Source: Bordetella parapertussis
GTDB lineage: Bacteria; Pseudomonadota; Gammaproteobacteria; Burkholderiales; SG8-39
NCBI GenBank assembly: GCA_945862265.1
Contig: CAMAXP010000014.1
Location: 1 to 64,000 of the forward strand
DNA: 64,000 nt
Reading direction: 5' to 3'
Numbering within the stretch: position 1 is the stretch's first letter; every line of letters starts with the position of its first letter. The notes beneath the pieces were generated by a model. It saw nothing but the letters and a program-made list of their open reading frames with translations. It searched no databases and had not been told where the DNA came from. Positions 55,198 to 64,000 of the stretch are shown here, in pieces. The translations under genes were made by a program, and so were the position numbers.

Positions 55198-56688
55198 ATG
55201 TCGCTTGCCGTGGTAAGGAGCCGGGCCCTGGTGGGAATCCGCGCGCCCGAAGTCACCGTTGAAGTTCACCTGGGTCCGGGATTGCCCACCTTCGCCATTG
55301 TCGGGCTTCCCGATGCGGAGGTGCGCGAGGCGAAGGATCGCGTGCGTGCGGCCCTCAACCATGCGGGTTTCGAATTCCCCGCGCGTCGCATTACGGCGAA
55401 CCTCGCGCCGGCCGACCTGCCGAAGGATTCGAGCCGTCTCGACCTGCCCATTGCCCTTGGCATCCTTGCCGCGAGTGGCCAGATCCCGGCCGGCATGCTC
55501 GCGAACCATGAGTTTGCAGGCGAACTTTCGCTGACTGGGGATCTGCGCCCGGTACGCGGCGCGCTTGCCATGGCACTTGCTTCGCGCGGGCGTTCGTTCG
55601 TGCTGCCTGCCCAGAACGCTCCCGAGGCTTCCCTGTCAGGTGCCGGGGCGATATTGCCGGCACGGTCGCTGATCGAGGTGTGCCTCTATCTGCGCGGCGA
55701 AGGCCCGCTGCCTCGCTATTCGGGAGAGGCTCCAGGCGAAACGGTCCATTACCCAGACCTCTCGGAAGTAAAAGGTCAGGCACATGCGAAACGCGCCCTC
55801 GAAGTCGCCGCTGCCGGCGGGCACAGCTTCCTGATGATCGGCCCGCCCGGGGCGGGCAAATCAATGCTCGCGGCGCGCTTCCCCGGCCTGCTGCCGCGCC
55901 TCGACGAATCCGAGTCGCTCGAGGTTGCCGAAATCCATTCCGCGGCCGGCGGGTTCGATCCCGCGCGGTGGGGACAGCGACCCTACCGGGCACCCCACCA
56001 TACGGCGTCGGCCATAGCGCTGGTCGGCGGCGGAGCGAACCCCCGTCCCGGGGAGATATCGCTGGCGCACAACGGCGTCCTGTTCCTCGACGAATTGCCC
56101 GAATACCCGCGCAGCGTGCTGGAGACATTGCGCGAGCCCCTCGAAACCGGGACGGTATCGATCAGCCGCGCCGCACGCCAGGCGCAGTTTCCCGCGCGGT
56201 TCCAGCTGGTTGCGGCGATGAATCCCTGCCCTTGCGGATATCTCGGCCATCCTTCTGGCAAGTGCCGCTGCGCACCTGATGTGGTTGCACGCTACCGGGG
56301 CCGTTTGTCCGGGCCATTGGCCGATCGCATCGACCTCAAGATCGAAGTGCCCGCGCTGCCCGTCGACGAGTTCACCGCATCGGCTGGAGGCGAGCCCAGT
56401 TCGTATCTGCGCGCGCGGGTCGAGCGCGCGCGCGATGGACAGAAAAGCCGCCAGGGATGCGCAAACGCCCTGCTCGGCGTCCGGGCCACCGAAGCACACT
56501 GCACGCCTTGCGCCCAGGGCGAAGCCCTGCTTCGCCAGGCGATCGCCCGGCTGTCGCTTTCGGCCCGTGCCTATCACCGGATCCTGCGGGTGGCCCGAAC
56601 GATCGCGGACCTTGCTTGCAGCGAAGGGATTGCTGTGGCTCACGTTGCTGAAGCCATCCAGTATCGAAGGCTGGACGCGGCGTTCTGA
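55198..56688 (+). CDS. comM: YifB/ComM-family AAA+ Mg-chelatase-like helicase
   Basis: 496 residues. N-terminal ChlI/Lon-like domain (GLPTFAIVGLPDAEVREAKDR), AAA+ core with IGPPGAGKSMLAARFPG and GVLFLDELPEY, and a cysteine-containing insert (MNPCPCGYLGHPSGKCRC). In transformable bacteria ComM promotes branch migration during integration of DNA. ATG 55198. Comes 85 bases after ubiK. Confidence 0.95.
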   Translation: MSLAVVRSRALVGIRAPEVTVEVHLGPGLPTFAIVGLPDAEVREAKDRVRAALNHAGFEFPARRITANLAPADLPKDSSRLDLPIALGILAASGQIPAGMLANHEFAGELSLTGDLRPVRGALAMALASRGRSFVLPAQNAPEASLSGAGAILPARSLIEVCLYLRGEGPLPRYSGEAPGETVHYPDLSEVKGQAHAKRALEVAAAGGHSFLMIGPPGAGKSMLAARFPGLLPRLDESESLEVAEIHSAAGGFDPARWGQRPYRAPHHTASAIALVGGGANPRPGEISLAHNGVLFLDELPEYPRSVLETLREPLETGTVSISRAARQAQFPARFQLVAAMNPCPCGYLGHPSGKCRCAPDVVARYRGRLSGPLADRIDLKIEVPALPVDEFTASAGGEPSSYLRARVERARDGQKSRQGCANALLGVRATEAHCTPCAQGEALLRQAIARLSLSARAYHRILRVARTIADLACSEGIAVAHVAEAIQYRRLDAAF

Positions 56689-56716
56689 CGCCGTCTTGTT
56701 ATAGTCGGGCGCAGGA

Positions 56717-57541
56717 ATGGCTACCTATGCGATCGGGGATGTGCAGGGCTGCATGCGCGAGCTGGACGCGCTGCTGGCGCAGTGCGCCTTCGATGCGGCC
56801 CGGGATCGCTTGTGGTTTGTCGGCGACCTTGTGAACCGGGGACCTGCGTCGCTGGAGGTGCTGCGCTTTGTGCGCGACTTGGGCGAGCGCGCAATCACGG
56901 TCCTGGGCAATCACGACCTCCACCTCCTGTGCCTTGCCCATGGCGCGGCGCGTCCGCGACCCGACGATACCCTTGAGGCCGTCCTGGCGGCCCCGGATCG
57001 AGATGAACTTCTAGGCTGGCTGCGCACCCGTCGGATGCTGCATTCCGAAGACGGGCATGTTCTTGTGCATGCGGGGCTGCTGCCCCAGTGGGACCTGCCC
57101 AAAGCCGTCGCGCTTGCGGGCGAAGTGCAGGAGGCGTTGCGCGGACCGGGATACGCAGCATTCCTCGCCCGGCTCTATGGGAGCGAACCCAGCGCATGGA
57201 ATGATGCGCTCGCCGGCGCGGACCGCACTCGCGTTGTCGTCAATGCCATGACGCGGATGCGGTTCTGTTCCGATGCCGGAGTCATGGAATTCCGCGCCAA
57301 GGGGGGCGTTGACGCGACGCCCGCAGGGTACCGACCGTGGTTCGAAGTGCCTAGTCGCAGGACCGCTACAACCACCGTCGTTTGCGGGCACTGGTCGGCG
57401 CTTGGATTGCGGATCGCCCCGAACCTGCTGGCGCTGGACACAGGCTGCGTGTGGGGCGGGGCCCTCAGCGCGGTGAGGCTCGAAGACCGGCAACTGTTCC
57501 AGGTGCCCTGCGCGGGTTACCAGGACCCGATCGGCGAATGA
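56717..57541 (+). CDS. apaH: Bis(5'-nucleosyl)-tetraphosphatase (symmetrical)
   Basis: 274 residues. Hydrolyses Ap4A to two ADP and can remove Np4 caps. Phosphoesterase metal motifs: AIGDVQGC, GDLVNRGP, GNHDLHLL and, at the end, GHWSALGL followed by DTGCVWGG. ATG 56717 follows GCAGGA. Confidence 0.96.
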   Translation: MATYAIGDVQGCMRELDALLAQCAFDAARDRLWFVGDLVNRGPASLEVLRFVRDLGERAITVLGNHDLHLLCLAHGAARPRPDDTLEAVLAAPDRDELLGWLRTRRMLHSEDGHVLVHAGLLPQWDLPKAVALAGEVQEALRGPGYAAFLARLYGSEPSAWNDALAGADRTRVVVNAMTRMRFCSDAGVMEFRAKGGVDATPAGYRPWFEVPSRRTATTTVVCGHWSALGLRIAPNLLALDTGCVWGGALSAVRLEDRQLFQVPCAGYQDPIGE

Positions 57542-57562
57542 CGACCCGCGCCCGGCGGGCCC

Positions 57563-58498
57563 TTACCAAGGCGAGTAACCGAACTCGCGTTTGAAGCGAT
57601 CCTTGATTTCCTGTGCCGTGAACGCATGGTTCTGCGCGCCGCGATGCTCGATCTTGATCGATCCCATCAGCGCACCCAGCCTGCCGGTGCTCGGCCAGTC
57701 CCAGCCGTTGGCAATGCCGTACAGCAGGCCGGCGCGGTAAGCATCCCCGCAGCCTGTCGGGTCGAGGATCTCCGCGGCTTGGACGATCGGGACTTCGTGC
57801 CGCTCGCCGCCGGAATAGATGATCGACCCCTTCGAGCCGAGGGTCAGCACGAGCGCTTTCACGCCCTTGGCAATGTCTTCCATGCTGCGGCCGGTCTTGT
57901 CCTCCAGCAGCTTGCCCTCGTAGTCGTTGACCGCAACATAATCGGCGAGATCCACGAACGCAGACAACTCCTCGGCCGAAAACATCGGCAGCCCCTGGCC
58001 GGGATCGAATACGAAGGGGATTCCCGCCGAAGCGCATTCGCGGGCGTGCTGGAGCATGCCGTCCTTGCCGTCCGGCGCGATGATCGCCAGCTTTGCGCCG
58101 AGGCTCGCATCGATGCGGTTCTCGTGCGAAAAGTTCATTGCGCCCGGATGGAAGGCGATGATCTGGTTGTTGTCGAGGTCCGTGGTGATGAATGCCTGCG
58201 CGGTGAACTGGCCCGGGATCTTCCTGAGGTGCGAGGCGGAGATGCCCTGCGTGTGCAGCCGGGAAAGATAAGGCTCGATGTCCTCGCCGACCGTCGCCAT
58301 CACCATGGGCTCCCCGCCGAGGAGCTTCAGGTTGTATCCGATGTTGGCCGCGCATCCGCCGTATTCGCGGCGCATTTCCGGCGTGAGGAAGCAGACGTTG
58401 AGGATATGCAGCTGGTCGGGGAGGACGTGGTTCTTGAACTGGTCCGGGAACACCATGATGGTGTCGTAGGCGATCGATCCTGTAATCAGTGTGCTCAA
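57563..58498 (-). CDS. PfkB-family carbohydrate/adenosine kinase
   Basis: 311 residues from a TTG start at 58498 (STLITGSIAYDTIMVF, the usual start of this betaproteobacterial group). The PfkB signature DPTGCGDAYRAGLLYG holds the catalytic Asp, and GGCAANIGYNL the substrate site. Likely an adenosine or sugar kinase; substrate unproven. Converges on apaH with only 21 bases between. The start codon lacks a clear ribosome site. Confidence 0.88.
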   Translation of the reverse strand: MSTLITGSIAYDTIMVFPDQFKNHVLPDQLHILNVCFLTPEMRREYGGCAANIGYNLKLLGGEPMVMATVGEDIEPYLSRLHTQGISASHLRKIPGQFTAQAFITTDLDNNQIIAFHPGAMNFSHENRIDASLGAKLAIIAPDGKDGMLQHARECASAGIPFVFDPGQGLPMFSAEELSAFVDLADYVAVNDYEGKLLEDKTGRSMEDIAKGVKALVLTLGSKGSIIYSGGERHEVPIVQAAEILDPTGCGDAYRAGLLYGIANGWDWPSTGRLGALMGSIKIEHRGAQNHAFTAQEIKDRFKREFGYSPW

Positions 58499-58530
58499 TT
58501 TTGGCTTTCGGTTAGTTTGTTGCGAGGGGT

Positions 58531-59391
58531 CTAGGTCTGGCAGCGCGCAGGATAGCCCAATTGCCAGAAGGCCGAGGTTGGTGGCGGAGGGCACGGATAG
58601 AACAGGAACAGCTGGTACCCGGTCGCAAGGAGCCCGCCGGCCTCGATGCGCACGCGCACGGACTCCTCGGACCCGCCCCCGAGCCCGATTGCGGCCCGCT
58701 TGTCCTGCAGGTAGTCGTCCGGCCTCAGCACGCGGCGCACCAGGGGTTGGTCGCCCTGGTCAGTGAGGGTGAGTTCGAGATCGGGATACTCCTGGGCAAA
58801 GGGCGCGCGGTTCCGCAGGAGGGCGTTGAGTACGATCACTCCCTGGCGTTGCTTATCCGCCTGCAGGTCGGATGACTCGATGCTCATCAGGTCGGCGCGC
58901 CGGGGCAGCCGGACATCGCATCCGAGCAAGCCACAGGCCGCTTCGATCTGCGGGCGTGCTGCCGGCAACAGCACGGCGACCTCGCTGCGAAAGGCGAGCG
59001 CGGCCTGCAAAGCCAATCCGCATGCCGCCAGCGTAGCGAATATCGCCCAGGCGGCCCGACGGGCAGGTTGCGTTTGGACGGGTGCGAGAAACGCAGGTGC
59101 CGTCTCTGGCGACGACTCTGGCGCCGGCTCCGCCGCATCGATCATGGGGGGCGCAGGCGGGCCCTCGACCGGCGTGCCGGGTTCGGTCTCCGTGCGTGAC
59201 TCGAGCAGGCTCGTCTGGGGCGAAGGCGCGACGGGAAGCGCCGCGATGTCGTCGTCGTCGAGCATGTTGCTCACGCCATCGAACACAACCGAGCATTGCC
59301 CGCAGCGGACCCGCCCTCCCCGCGCTGCAAGTTGTGCCGGCAGCACGCGAAAAGTTGTCGCACAAGCGGGGCACCGGGTGACCAGGCTCAT
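58531..59391 (-). CDS. Zinc-ribbon and DUF3426 domain protein
   Basis: 286 residues. N-terminal MJ0042-type zinc ribbon (CPACATTFRV ... VRCGQC, four cysteines), a Pro/Glu-rich linker, one membrane helix (~residues 110-130), then the DUF3426 domain outside the membrane. Common next to prmA in betaproteobacteria; function unknown. Its ATG overlaps the prmA stop. Confidence 0.9.
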   Translation of the reverse strand: MSLVTRCPACATTFRVLPAQLAARGGRVRCGQCSVVFDGVSNMLDDDDIAALPVAPSPQTSLLESRTETEPGTPVEGPPAPPMIDAAEPAPESSPETAPAFLAPVQTQPARRAAWAIFATLAACGLALQAALAFRSEVAVLLPAARPQIEAACGLLGCDVRLPRRADLMSIESSDLQADKQRQGVIVLNALLRNRAPFAQEYPDLELTLTDQGDQPLVRRVLRPDDYLQDKRAAIGLGGGSEESVRVRIEAGGLLATGYQLFLFYPCPPPPTSAFWQLGYPARCQT

Positions 59392-60269
59392 TGGCGGACT
59401 CCGGTGATCAGGACCCAGCCGTCCTCGCGGTCTGTGACGGCCAGGCGAAAGTGGGGAGCATAGGCTGCGATGACCTCTTCCGCCTGCGCCTCAAGAATCC
59501 CGGACAGCGCGACCGTATGGCTGCAACGGCCCGTGATCAGCGGGGCGAGCACGACGAGCGGATTGGCGAGGATATTGGCCACGACGATCTCGGCGGTCTG
59601 GTCCGGGGTGGCGTCCGGCGTAAAGAACCGCGCCGCGATGCCATTCTTGGCTGCGTTGTCGTGGGCCGCGAGGACCGCCTGTGGATCGATGTCGATGCCG
59701 ACCACGTCTCGCGCGCCCAGGCGCGCCGCGACGATGGCCAATATACCGGAACCGCATCCGTAATCCAGAACGGTCTCCCCGCCCTTCAGCGTGCGCGCCA
59801 GCCAGCGCAGCATCAGGCTTGTCGTCGGATGGCTGCCCGTACCGAACGCGAGGCCGGGATCGATGGAGATGTTGAGTGCTGTGGGATCCGGGGGGGCGCA
59901 CCAGCTCGGCACGATCCATAGCGCTTCGGTTACCCGGATCGGCTCGAACTGGGCCTGGGTGGTGCGCACCCAATCCTCATCCTCGACCAGCGCCGTCGTA
60001 TACGTGGGCTGCGGCAGTCCGCAGATGCCTGCTGCAGTGGCAACGATGGATTCCGCATCGGCATCCGTCGGCAGCAGCGCTGTCAGCACGTTGCGCGGCC
60101 ATACGCCCGGCGCGTCGATGCCGGGTTCGCCGAACTGCGGTGCCTCGACCGGCGTGCCCGCATCCGCGTCATCACAAGTCACCGAAAGGGCGCCCGCCTC
60201 GATCAGCGCGTCCGACAGCTCCTCTGCGTGGTCGGCTGCGGCAAGCAGCCTGATAGCAACCCATGCCAT
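59388..60269 (-). CDS. prmA: Ribosomal protein L11 methyltransferase
   Basis: 293 residues. N-terminal substrate domain, then SAM-binding VLDYGCGSGILAIVAARLG and VANILANPLVVLAP. Trimethylates L11. Follows accC by ten bases. Confidence 0.96.
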   Translation of the reverse strand: MAWVAIRLLAAADHAEELSDALIEAGALSVTCDDADAGTPVEAPQFGEPGIDAPGVWPRNVLTALLPTDADAESIVATAAGICGLPQPTYTTALVEDEDWVRTTQAQFEPIRVTEALWIVPSWCAPPDPTALNISIDPGLAFGTGSHPTTSLMLRWLARTLKGGETVLDYGCGSGILAIVAARLGARDVVGIDIDPQAVLAAHDNAAKNGIAARFFTPDATPDQTAEIVVANILANPLVVLAPLITGRCSHTVALSGILEAQAEEVIAAYAPHFRLAVTDREDGWVLITGVRQ

Positions 60270-60279
60270 GCGGGAAGCC

Positions 60280-61646
60280 CTACTTCACGACCTTCTTCTT
60301 TTCCTGCGCGAGCTTCTGCTCGAGGTAGTGGATCGAAGCGCCGCCCTTGATGAAGCCCTTGTCGTTCAGCAGGTCCTGATGGAGCGGGATATTGGTCAGG
60401 ATCCCTTCCACCACCATCTCGGAGAGGGCGATCCGCATGCGGCGGATCGCCTGTTCGCGCGTGGCCCCGTAGGCAATCACCTTTCCGACCATCGAATCGT
60501 AATTGGGCGGGACGGTGTAGCCCTGGTAGACGTGGGAGTCGACCCGAATCCCGGGGCCACCCGGCGGATGGTAGGAAGTGATCTTCCCGGGCGAAGGCGT
60601 GAACTTGTACGGGTCCTCGGCGTTGATCCGGCATTCCAGGGCATGGCCGCGGAATTCGATGTCGCGCTGGCGGAACGGGAGTTTCTCCCCGGCGGCAATG
60701 CGGATCTGCGCCTGTACGATGTCGATCCCCGTGATCATTTCGGTCACCGGGTGCTCCACCTGGACGCGGGTATTCATTTCGATGAAGAAGAATTCCCCGT
60801 TTTCGTACAGGAACTCAAACGTCCCGGCACCGCGGTAGCCGATCCTTTTGCACGCGTCCACGCATCGCTCGCCGATGCGGTCGCGGATCCGGGTTGAAAG
60901 TTCGGGCGCAGGCGCTTCTTCAATGACCTTCTGGTGGCGGCGCTGCATCGAGCAGTCGCGCTCGCCCAGGAAGACGGCATTCTTGTGCTCGTCGGCCAGG
61001 ATCTGGATTTCGATGTGACGCGGGTTCTCGAGGAATTTTTCCAAGTAGACCGTGGGATTCGAGAACGCTGCCTGGGCCTCCTGGCGCGTAAGGCTCACGG
61101 CATTGATCAGCGCCGCTTCAGTGTGCACCACCCGCATCCCGCGCCCGCCGCCGCCGCCGGAGGCCTTGATGATGACCGGGTAGCCGATCTTGCGCGCGAT
61201 CTTCACGATATCCGCCGGCGAGTCCGGGAGCGCGCCCTCCGAGCCTGGCACGCAGGGCACCCCGGCCTTGATCATCGCCGCCTTGGCGCTGACCTTGTCC
61301 CCCATCAGCCGGATGTTGTCCGGGTAGGGTCCGATGAACACGAATCCCGACTTTTCGACCTTGTCCGCGAAGTCCGCATTTTCGGACAGGAATCCGTAAC
61401 CCGGGTGGATCGCCTCTGCGTCGGTGACTTCGGCAGCACTGATGATGGCGGGGATGTTGAGGTAGCTCTGGCTCGCGGGTGCCGGCCCAATGCAGACCGA
61501 TTCGTCCGCAAGCTTTACGTATTTCGCTTCGGTGTCGGCCTCCGAGTGGACGACAACGGTGCGGATGCCGAGCTCGCGGCAGGCCCGTTGGATCCGCAGC
61601 GCGATCTCGCCACGGTTGGCGATGAGTATTTTCCCGAACATGGGCA

Positions 61647-61647
<1 letters not shown>
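60280..61647 (-). CDS. accC: Acetyl-CoA carboxylase, biotin carboxylase subunit
   Basis: 455 residues. ATP-grasp enzyme that carboxylates biotin on AccB. Start [20 protein letters not shown]; glycine-rich loop [14 protein letters not shown]; catalytic region with [19 protein letters not shown] 61647 overlaps the accB stop; an ATG two codons later is also possible. Confidence 0.98.
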
Positions 61648-62105
<458 letters not shown>

Positions 62106-62109
62106 GGCT

Positions 62110-62574
62110 TTACTCCTGGCCGCGCAGCAGCACGTAGGCGAGCGCGAGGTCATAGCCCCGGCTGCCCAGGCCGCAGATGGTTCCGACGGCGATGTCGGAT
62201 ACGAAAGAGCGATGCCTGAACGATTCCCGGGCATGCACATTGGAAAGGTGAACTTCTATGAACGGGATGCTTACCCCGGCCAACGCGTCGCGAATGGCCA
62301 CACTTGTATGCGTATACGCTGCAGGATTGATGACGATGAAGTCCACGCCTTCGCGACCCGCTTGCTGGATGCGGTCGACAAGCCCGCCTTCGTGGTTGGA
62401 TTGGAAGCACTGCAGTTCGGCCCCGGCACTTCGGGCCGCATCCACCAGTCGACGGTTGATGTCCTCGAGGGACTCGCGGCCATAGATCTGCGGCTCGCGC
62501 GTACCCAGAAGGTTCAGGTTCGGTCCATGCAGGACCAGAATGGACTCAACCTTGTTGGATGCCGACTTTTTCAA
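62110..62574 (-). CDS. aroQ: 3-dehydroquinate dehydratase, type II
   Basis: 154 residues. Third step of the shikimate pathway. Motifs [16 protein letters not shown] (catalytic Tyr follows in IYGRES), [12 protein letters not shown] and [17 protein letters not shown]. The only in-frame start is the TTG at 62574, six bases after GGGGA; an ATG beside it is out of frame. Confidence 0.96.
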   Translation of the reverse strand: MKKSASNKVESILVLHGPNLNLLGTREPQIYGRESLEDINRRLVDAARSAGAELQCFQSNHEGGLVDRIQQAGREGVDFIVINPAAYTHTSVAIRDALAGVSIPFIEVHLSNVHARESFRHRSFVSDIAVGTICGLGSRGYDLALAYVLLRGQE

Positions 62575-62647
62575 TCATTTCCCCGAAATTGAGCGCATTT
62601 TAACGCACATAGCCGCCGATCGCCCTTGCGGAGCCACATCGGATGCC

Positions 62648-63172
62648 TCAGGCGGCGAGCATTGGCGCAACCTGATCCTCGATTTTCTGCTGGGTAATGG
62701 ATCCCAGGTTGCGATGGGCGACCATGCCTTTGCGGTCGAGTACGACTGTAAAGGGGAGTCCGCCACTTGGGTTACCGAGAGTGCGAACCAGGTCGAGCCC
62801 GGTCGCATCGGCCATCAGTAGTGGGTAGCTTACATGGACGTTGCGTGCAAAATCGACGACTTTAGACGCCTGATCGATGGCAATACCGACAAATTCGACA
62901 TTGGAAGACAGGAGTTTGTCACGCGCGCGAACCAGTCCGGGGATCTCTTCCCGGCAGGGCGGGCACCAGGTTGCCCAGAAATTCACGACCAGGACGTGCC
63001 CGCGCCATTCATTGAGGGTACGGGGACTACCGGCAAGGTCTGTCAGGCGGGCCGAAAACAGGGCTTCAGCAGAGGTCGTTCCGCCGGTGAGCCAAGGTCC
63101 GGCGGCCACGCCAGCCACAGCGGCCACCACCCCCACCCCGAGCATGGCAAGGGTTTCGCGCCGGTCAACCAC
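62648..63172 (-). CDS. TlpA-family thiol:disulfide oxidoreductase
   Basis: 174 residues. N-terminal membrane anchor or twin-arginine-free signal (LAMLGVGVVAAVAGVAAG), then a thioredoxin fold with WATWCPPCREE. Probably keeps periplasmic thiols reduced, for example in cytochrome c maturation. Overlaps the end of the upstream gene by eight bases. Confidence 0.92.
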   Translation of the reverse strand: MVDRRETLAMLGVGVVAAVAGVAAGPWLTGGTTSAEALFSARLTDLAGSPRTLNEWRGHVLVVNFWATWCPPCREEIPGLVRARDKLLSSNVEFVGIAIDQASKVVDFARNVHVSYPLLMADATGLDLVRTLGNPSGGLPFTVVLDRKGMVAHRNLGSITQQKIEDQVAPMLAA

Positions 63173-63776
63173 CCGCCGACCTCACCATTGCATCGACCTC
63201 GGGAATGCCCGCCCGGTCCATGACTTTGCCCACCTGCGTCGTCTTGAGCGTGATCCTCTCGTCCCGGGAGTCGAAGAGGGAGAGCTTCACCGGAGCCTCC
63301 TCCCAATCGAGTTCCAGGATCGTGACCGATCGCGCCCGGTCGCCGGAATAGCGCCTCGCCTCGGTGGAGCTGAACGGGATGTTCCTGTTGAGGAGGAAGA
63401 TCTCGACTTCCTTGCTGCTGTCCGGGAAGAGTTGGAGTTCAATGTCCGAATAGGGGCCTGCAGTCCCCTTGAGCACGGGGCCCGTTAGATAGGGCGTGAA
63501 TTCCTCCAGCGTGAGCATCATCGACAGCGCAATCCTGCGAAGTTCGCGTATCCGGTCCGGGTGCTCGTCGGCCTGGTAGAGATCAAGGTATGTCCGCAAC
63601 TCGAGCTCGACCTCCTCGTTTCCAGGGAGCGCCTGCTTGTCCGTGGCACCGAGCTGGCGTGCGGCTTTTCGTTTGGCCAGCGCAAAGTTGTCGATGCCAC
63701 CCTCCGCCATGATGCGTGCTGCGGCTGCCGCGATGGCGGCGCGCATCCCATTTTGCCTGGGCCGATTGCGAGTCAT
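63165..63776 (-). CDS. Conserved hypothetical protein upstream of tlpA
   Basis: 203 residues from ATG 63776 (MTRNRPRQ); the frame extends further upstream but into the promoter of mpl. No signal peptide or membrane helix. N-terminal Ala-rich helix with a MAEGGIDNFALAKRKAARQLG block, then an alpha/beta region with GTAGPYSDIELQLFPDS and VEIFLLNRNIPF. I recall similar proteins beside mpl in other betaproteobacteria but no known role; the middle part vaguely recalls a nucleotidyltransferase, which I cannot confirm. Confidence 0.8.
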   Translation of the reverse strand: MTRNRPRQNGMRAAIAAAAARIMAEGGIDNFALAKRKAARQLGATDKQALPGNEEVELELRTYLDLYQADEHPDRIRELRRIALSMMLTLEEFTPYLTGPVLKGTAGPYSDIELQLFPDSSKEVEIFLLNRNIPFSSTEARRYSGDRARSVTILELDWEEAPVKLSLFDSRDERITLKTTQVGKVMDRAGIPEVDAMVRSAGG

Positions 63777-63886
63777 GGGGTGGGATGATCCTCTCGAACG
63801 CGCAAATGATACCCCGGGAATCCGCGGTCCGGATTGGCGCTGAAATCGACTACAATCGGCGCTCTTTAGCAGCACGTTTTCTGCGG

Positions 63887-64000
63887 ATGACGGCGAAACA
63901 CCTGCATATTCTTGGCATTTGCGGCACTTTCATGGGGGGGGTTGCCGCCCTCGCCAAGGCGGCCGGCTACCGGGTGACCGGGTGCGACGCCAACGTGTAT
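63887..64000 (+). CDS. mpl: Mpl peptidoglycan-recycling ligase (5' part)
   Basis: 38 codons before the window ends: MTAKHLHILGICGTFMGG then VAALAKAAGYRVTGCDANVY, the nucleotide-binding start of Mpl, which joins the L-Ala-gamma-D-Glu-mDAP tripeptide to UDP-MurNAc. The GTFMGG of Mpl replaces the MurC GIGMSG form. ATG 63887. A TACAAT at 63851-63856 could be its -10. The gap back to 63776 is otherwise featureless. Confidence 0.93.
   Translation, partial: MTAKHLHILGICGTFMGGVAALAKAAGYRVTGCDANVY

Overview
The window is a continuous stretch of a high-GC chromosome from a betaproteobacterium (Burkholderiales/Nitrosomonadales-like; I cannot place it lower). The evidence is the replication-origin neighbourhood (mnmE-yidC-yidD-rnpA-rpmH on the minus strand, dnaA-dnaN-gyrB on the plus strand), the lysM-dprA-smg-topB block divergent from def-fmt-rsmB-ntrY-ntrX, and the torF-glnK-amtB group beside ubiK and comM. 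Gene packing is dense, with many ATGA and GTGA overlaps. I see no rRNA, tRNA, IS element, prophage or CRISPR array.

Layout. 1-2424: the N-terminal 800 or so codons of a membrane-anchored Ser/Thr kinase that runs off the left edge. 2.5-12.3 kb, minus strand: an organic-acid module made of a CitE-type lyase, a CaiB-type CoA transferase, a twice-deleted TctC/Bug binding-protein pseudogene, a fused TRAP permease with its TAXI binding protein, a class III aminotransferase and GTP-type PEP carboxykinase. 12.4-25.2 kb: an AbrB-family membrane protein, the mnmE-rpmH block, oriC, dnaA-dnaN-gyrB, and the convergent topB. 25.3-37 kb: smg, dprA and lysM facing def-fmt-rsmB, a DUF4390 protein, the NtrY/NtrX-like pair, a miniature COG0523-like P-loop protein, a sodium:solute symporter and a DUF423 protein.

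37.2-41.2 kb is metH with a structured leader that ends in an intrinsic terminator, a good candidate for an unassigned riboswitch or attenuator. 41.2-51.7 kb is an aromatic-catabolism region: an MFS transporter, a thioesterase, pcaH-pcaG-pcaB (protocatechuate branch), a zeta-class GST isomerase plus an FAH-family hydrolase (probably the gentisate route), and a complete branched-chain-amino-acid-type ABC importer, perhaps for aromatic acids. 51.8-54.6 kb is the nitrogen operon torF-glnK-amtB behind a near-consensus sigma-54 promoter. 54.8-64 kb holds ubiK, comM, apaH, then on the minus strand a long run, hypothetical-tlpA-aroQ-accB-accC-prmA-zinc-ribbon protein-pfkB kinase, divergent from mpl at the right edge.

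Most of the window is conserved core genome. The points that stand out are the metH leader, the pseudogene, the NtrX-like regulator that has lost its ATPase residues, the 125-residue COG0523-like protein, and a 20-codon frame coupled to DUF423. I did not find a convincing wholly new multi-gene system.
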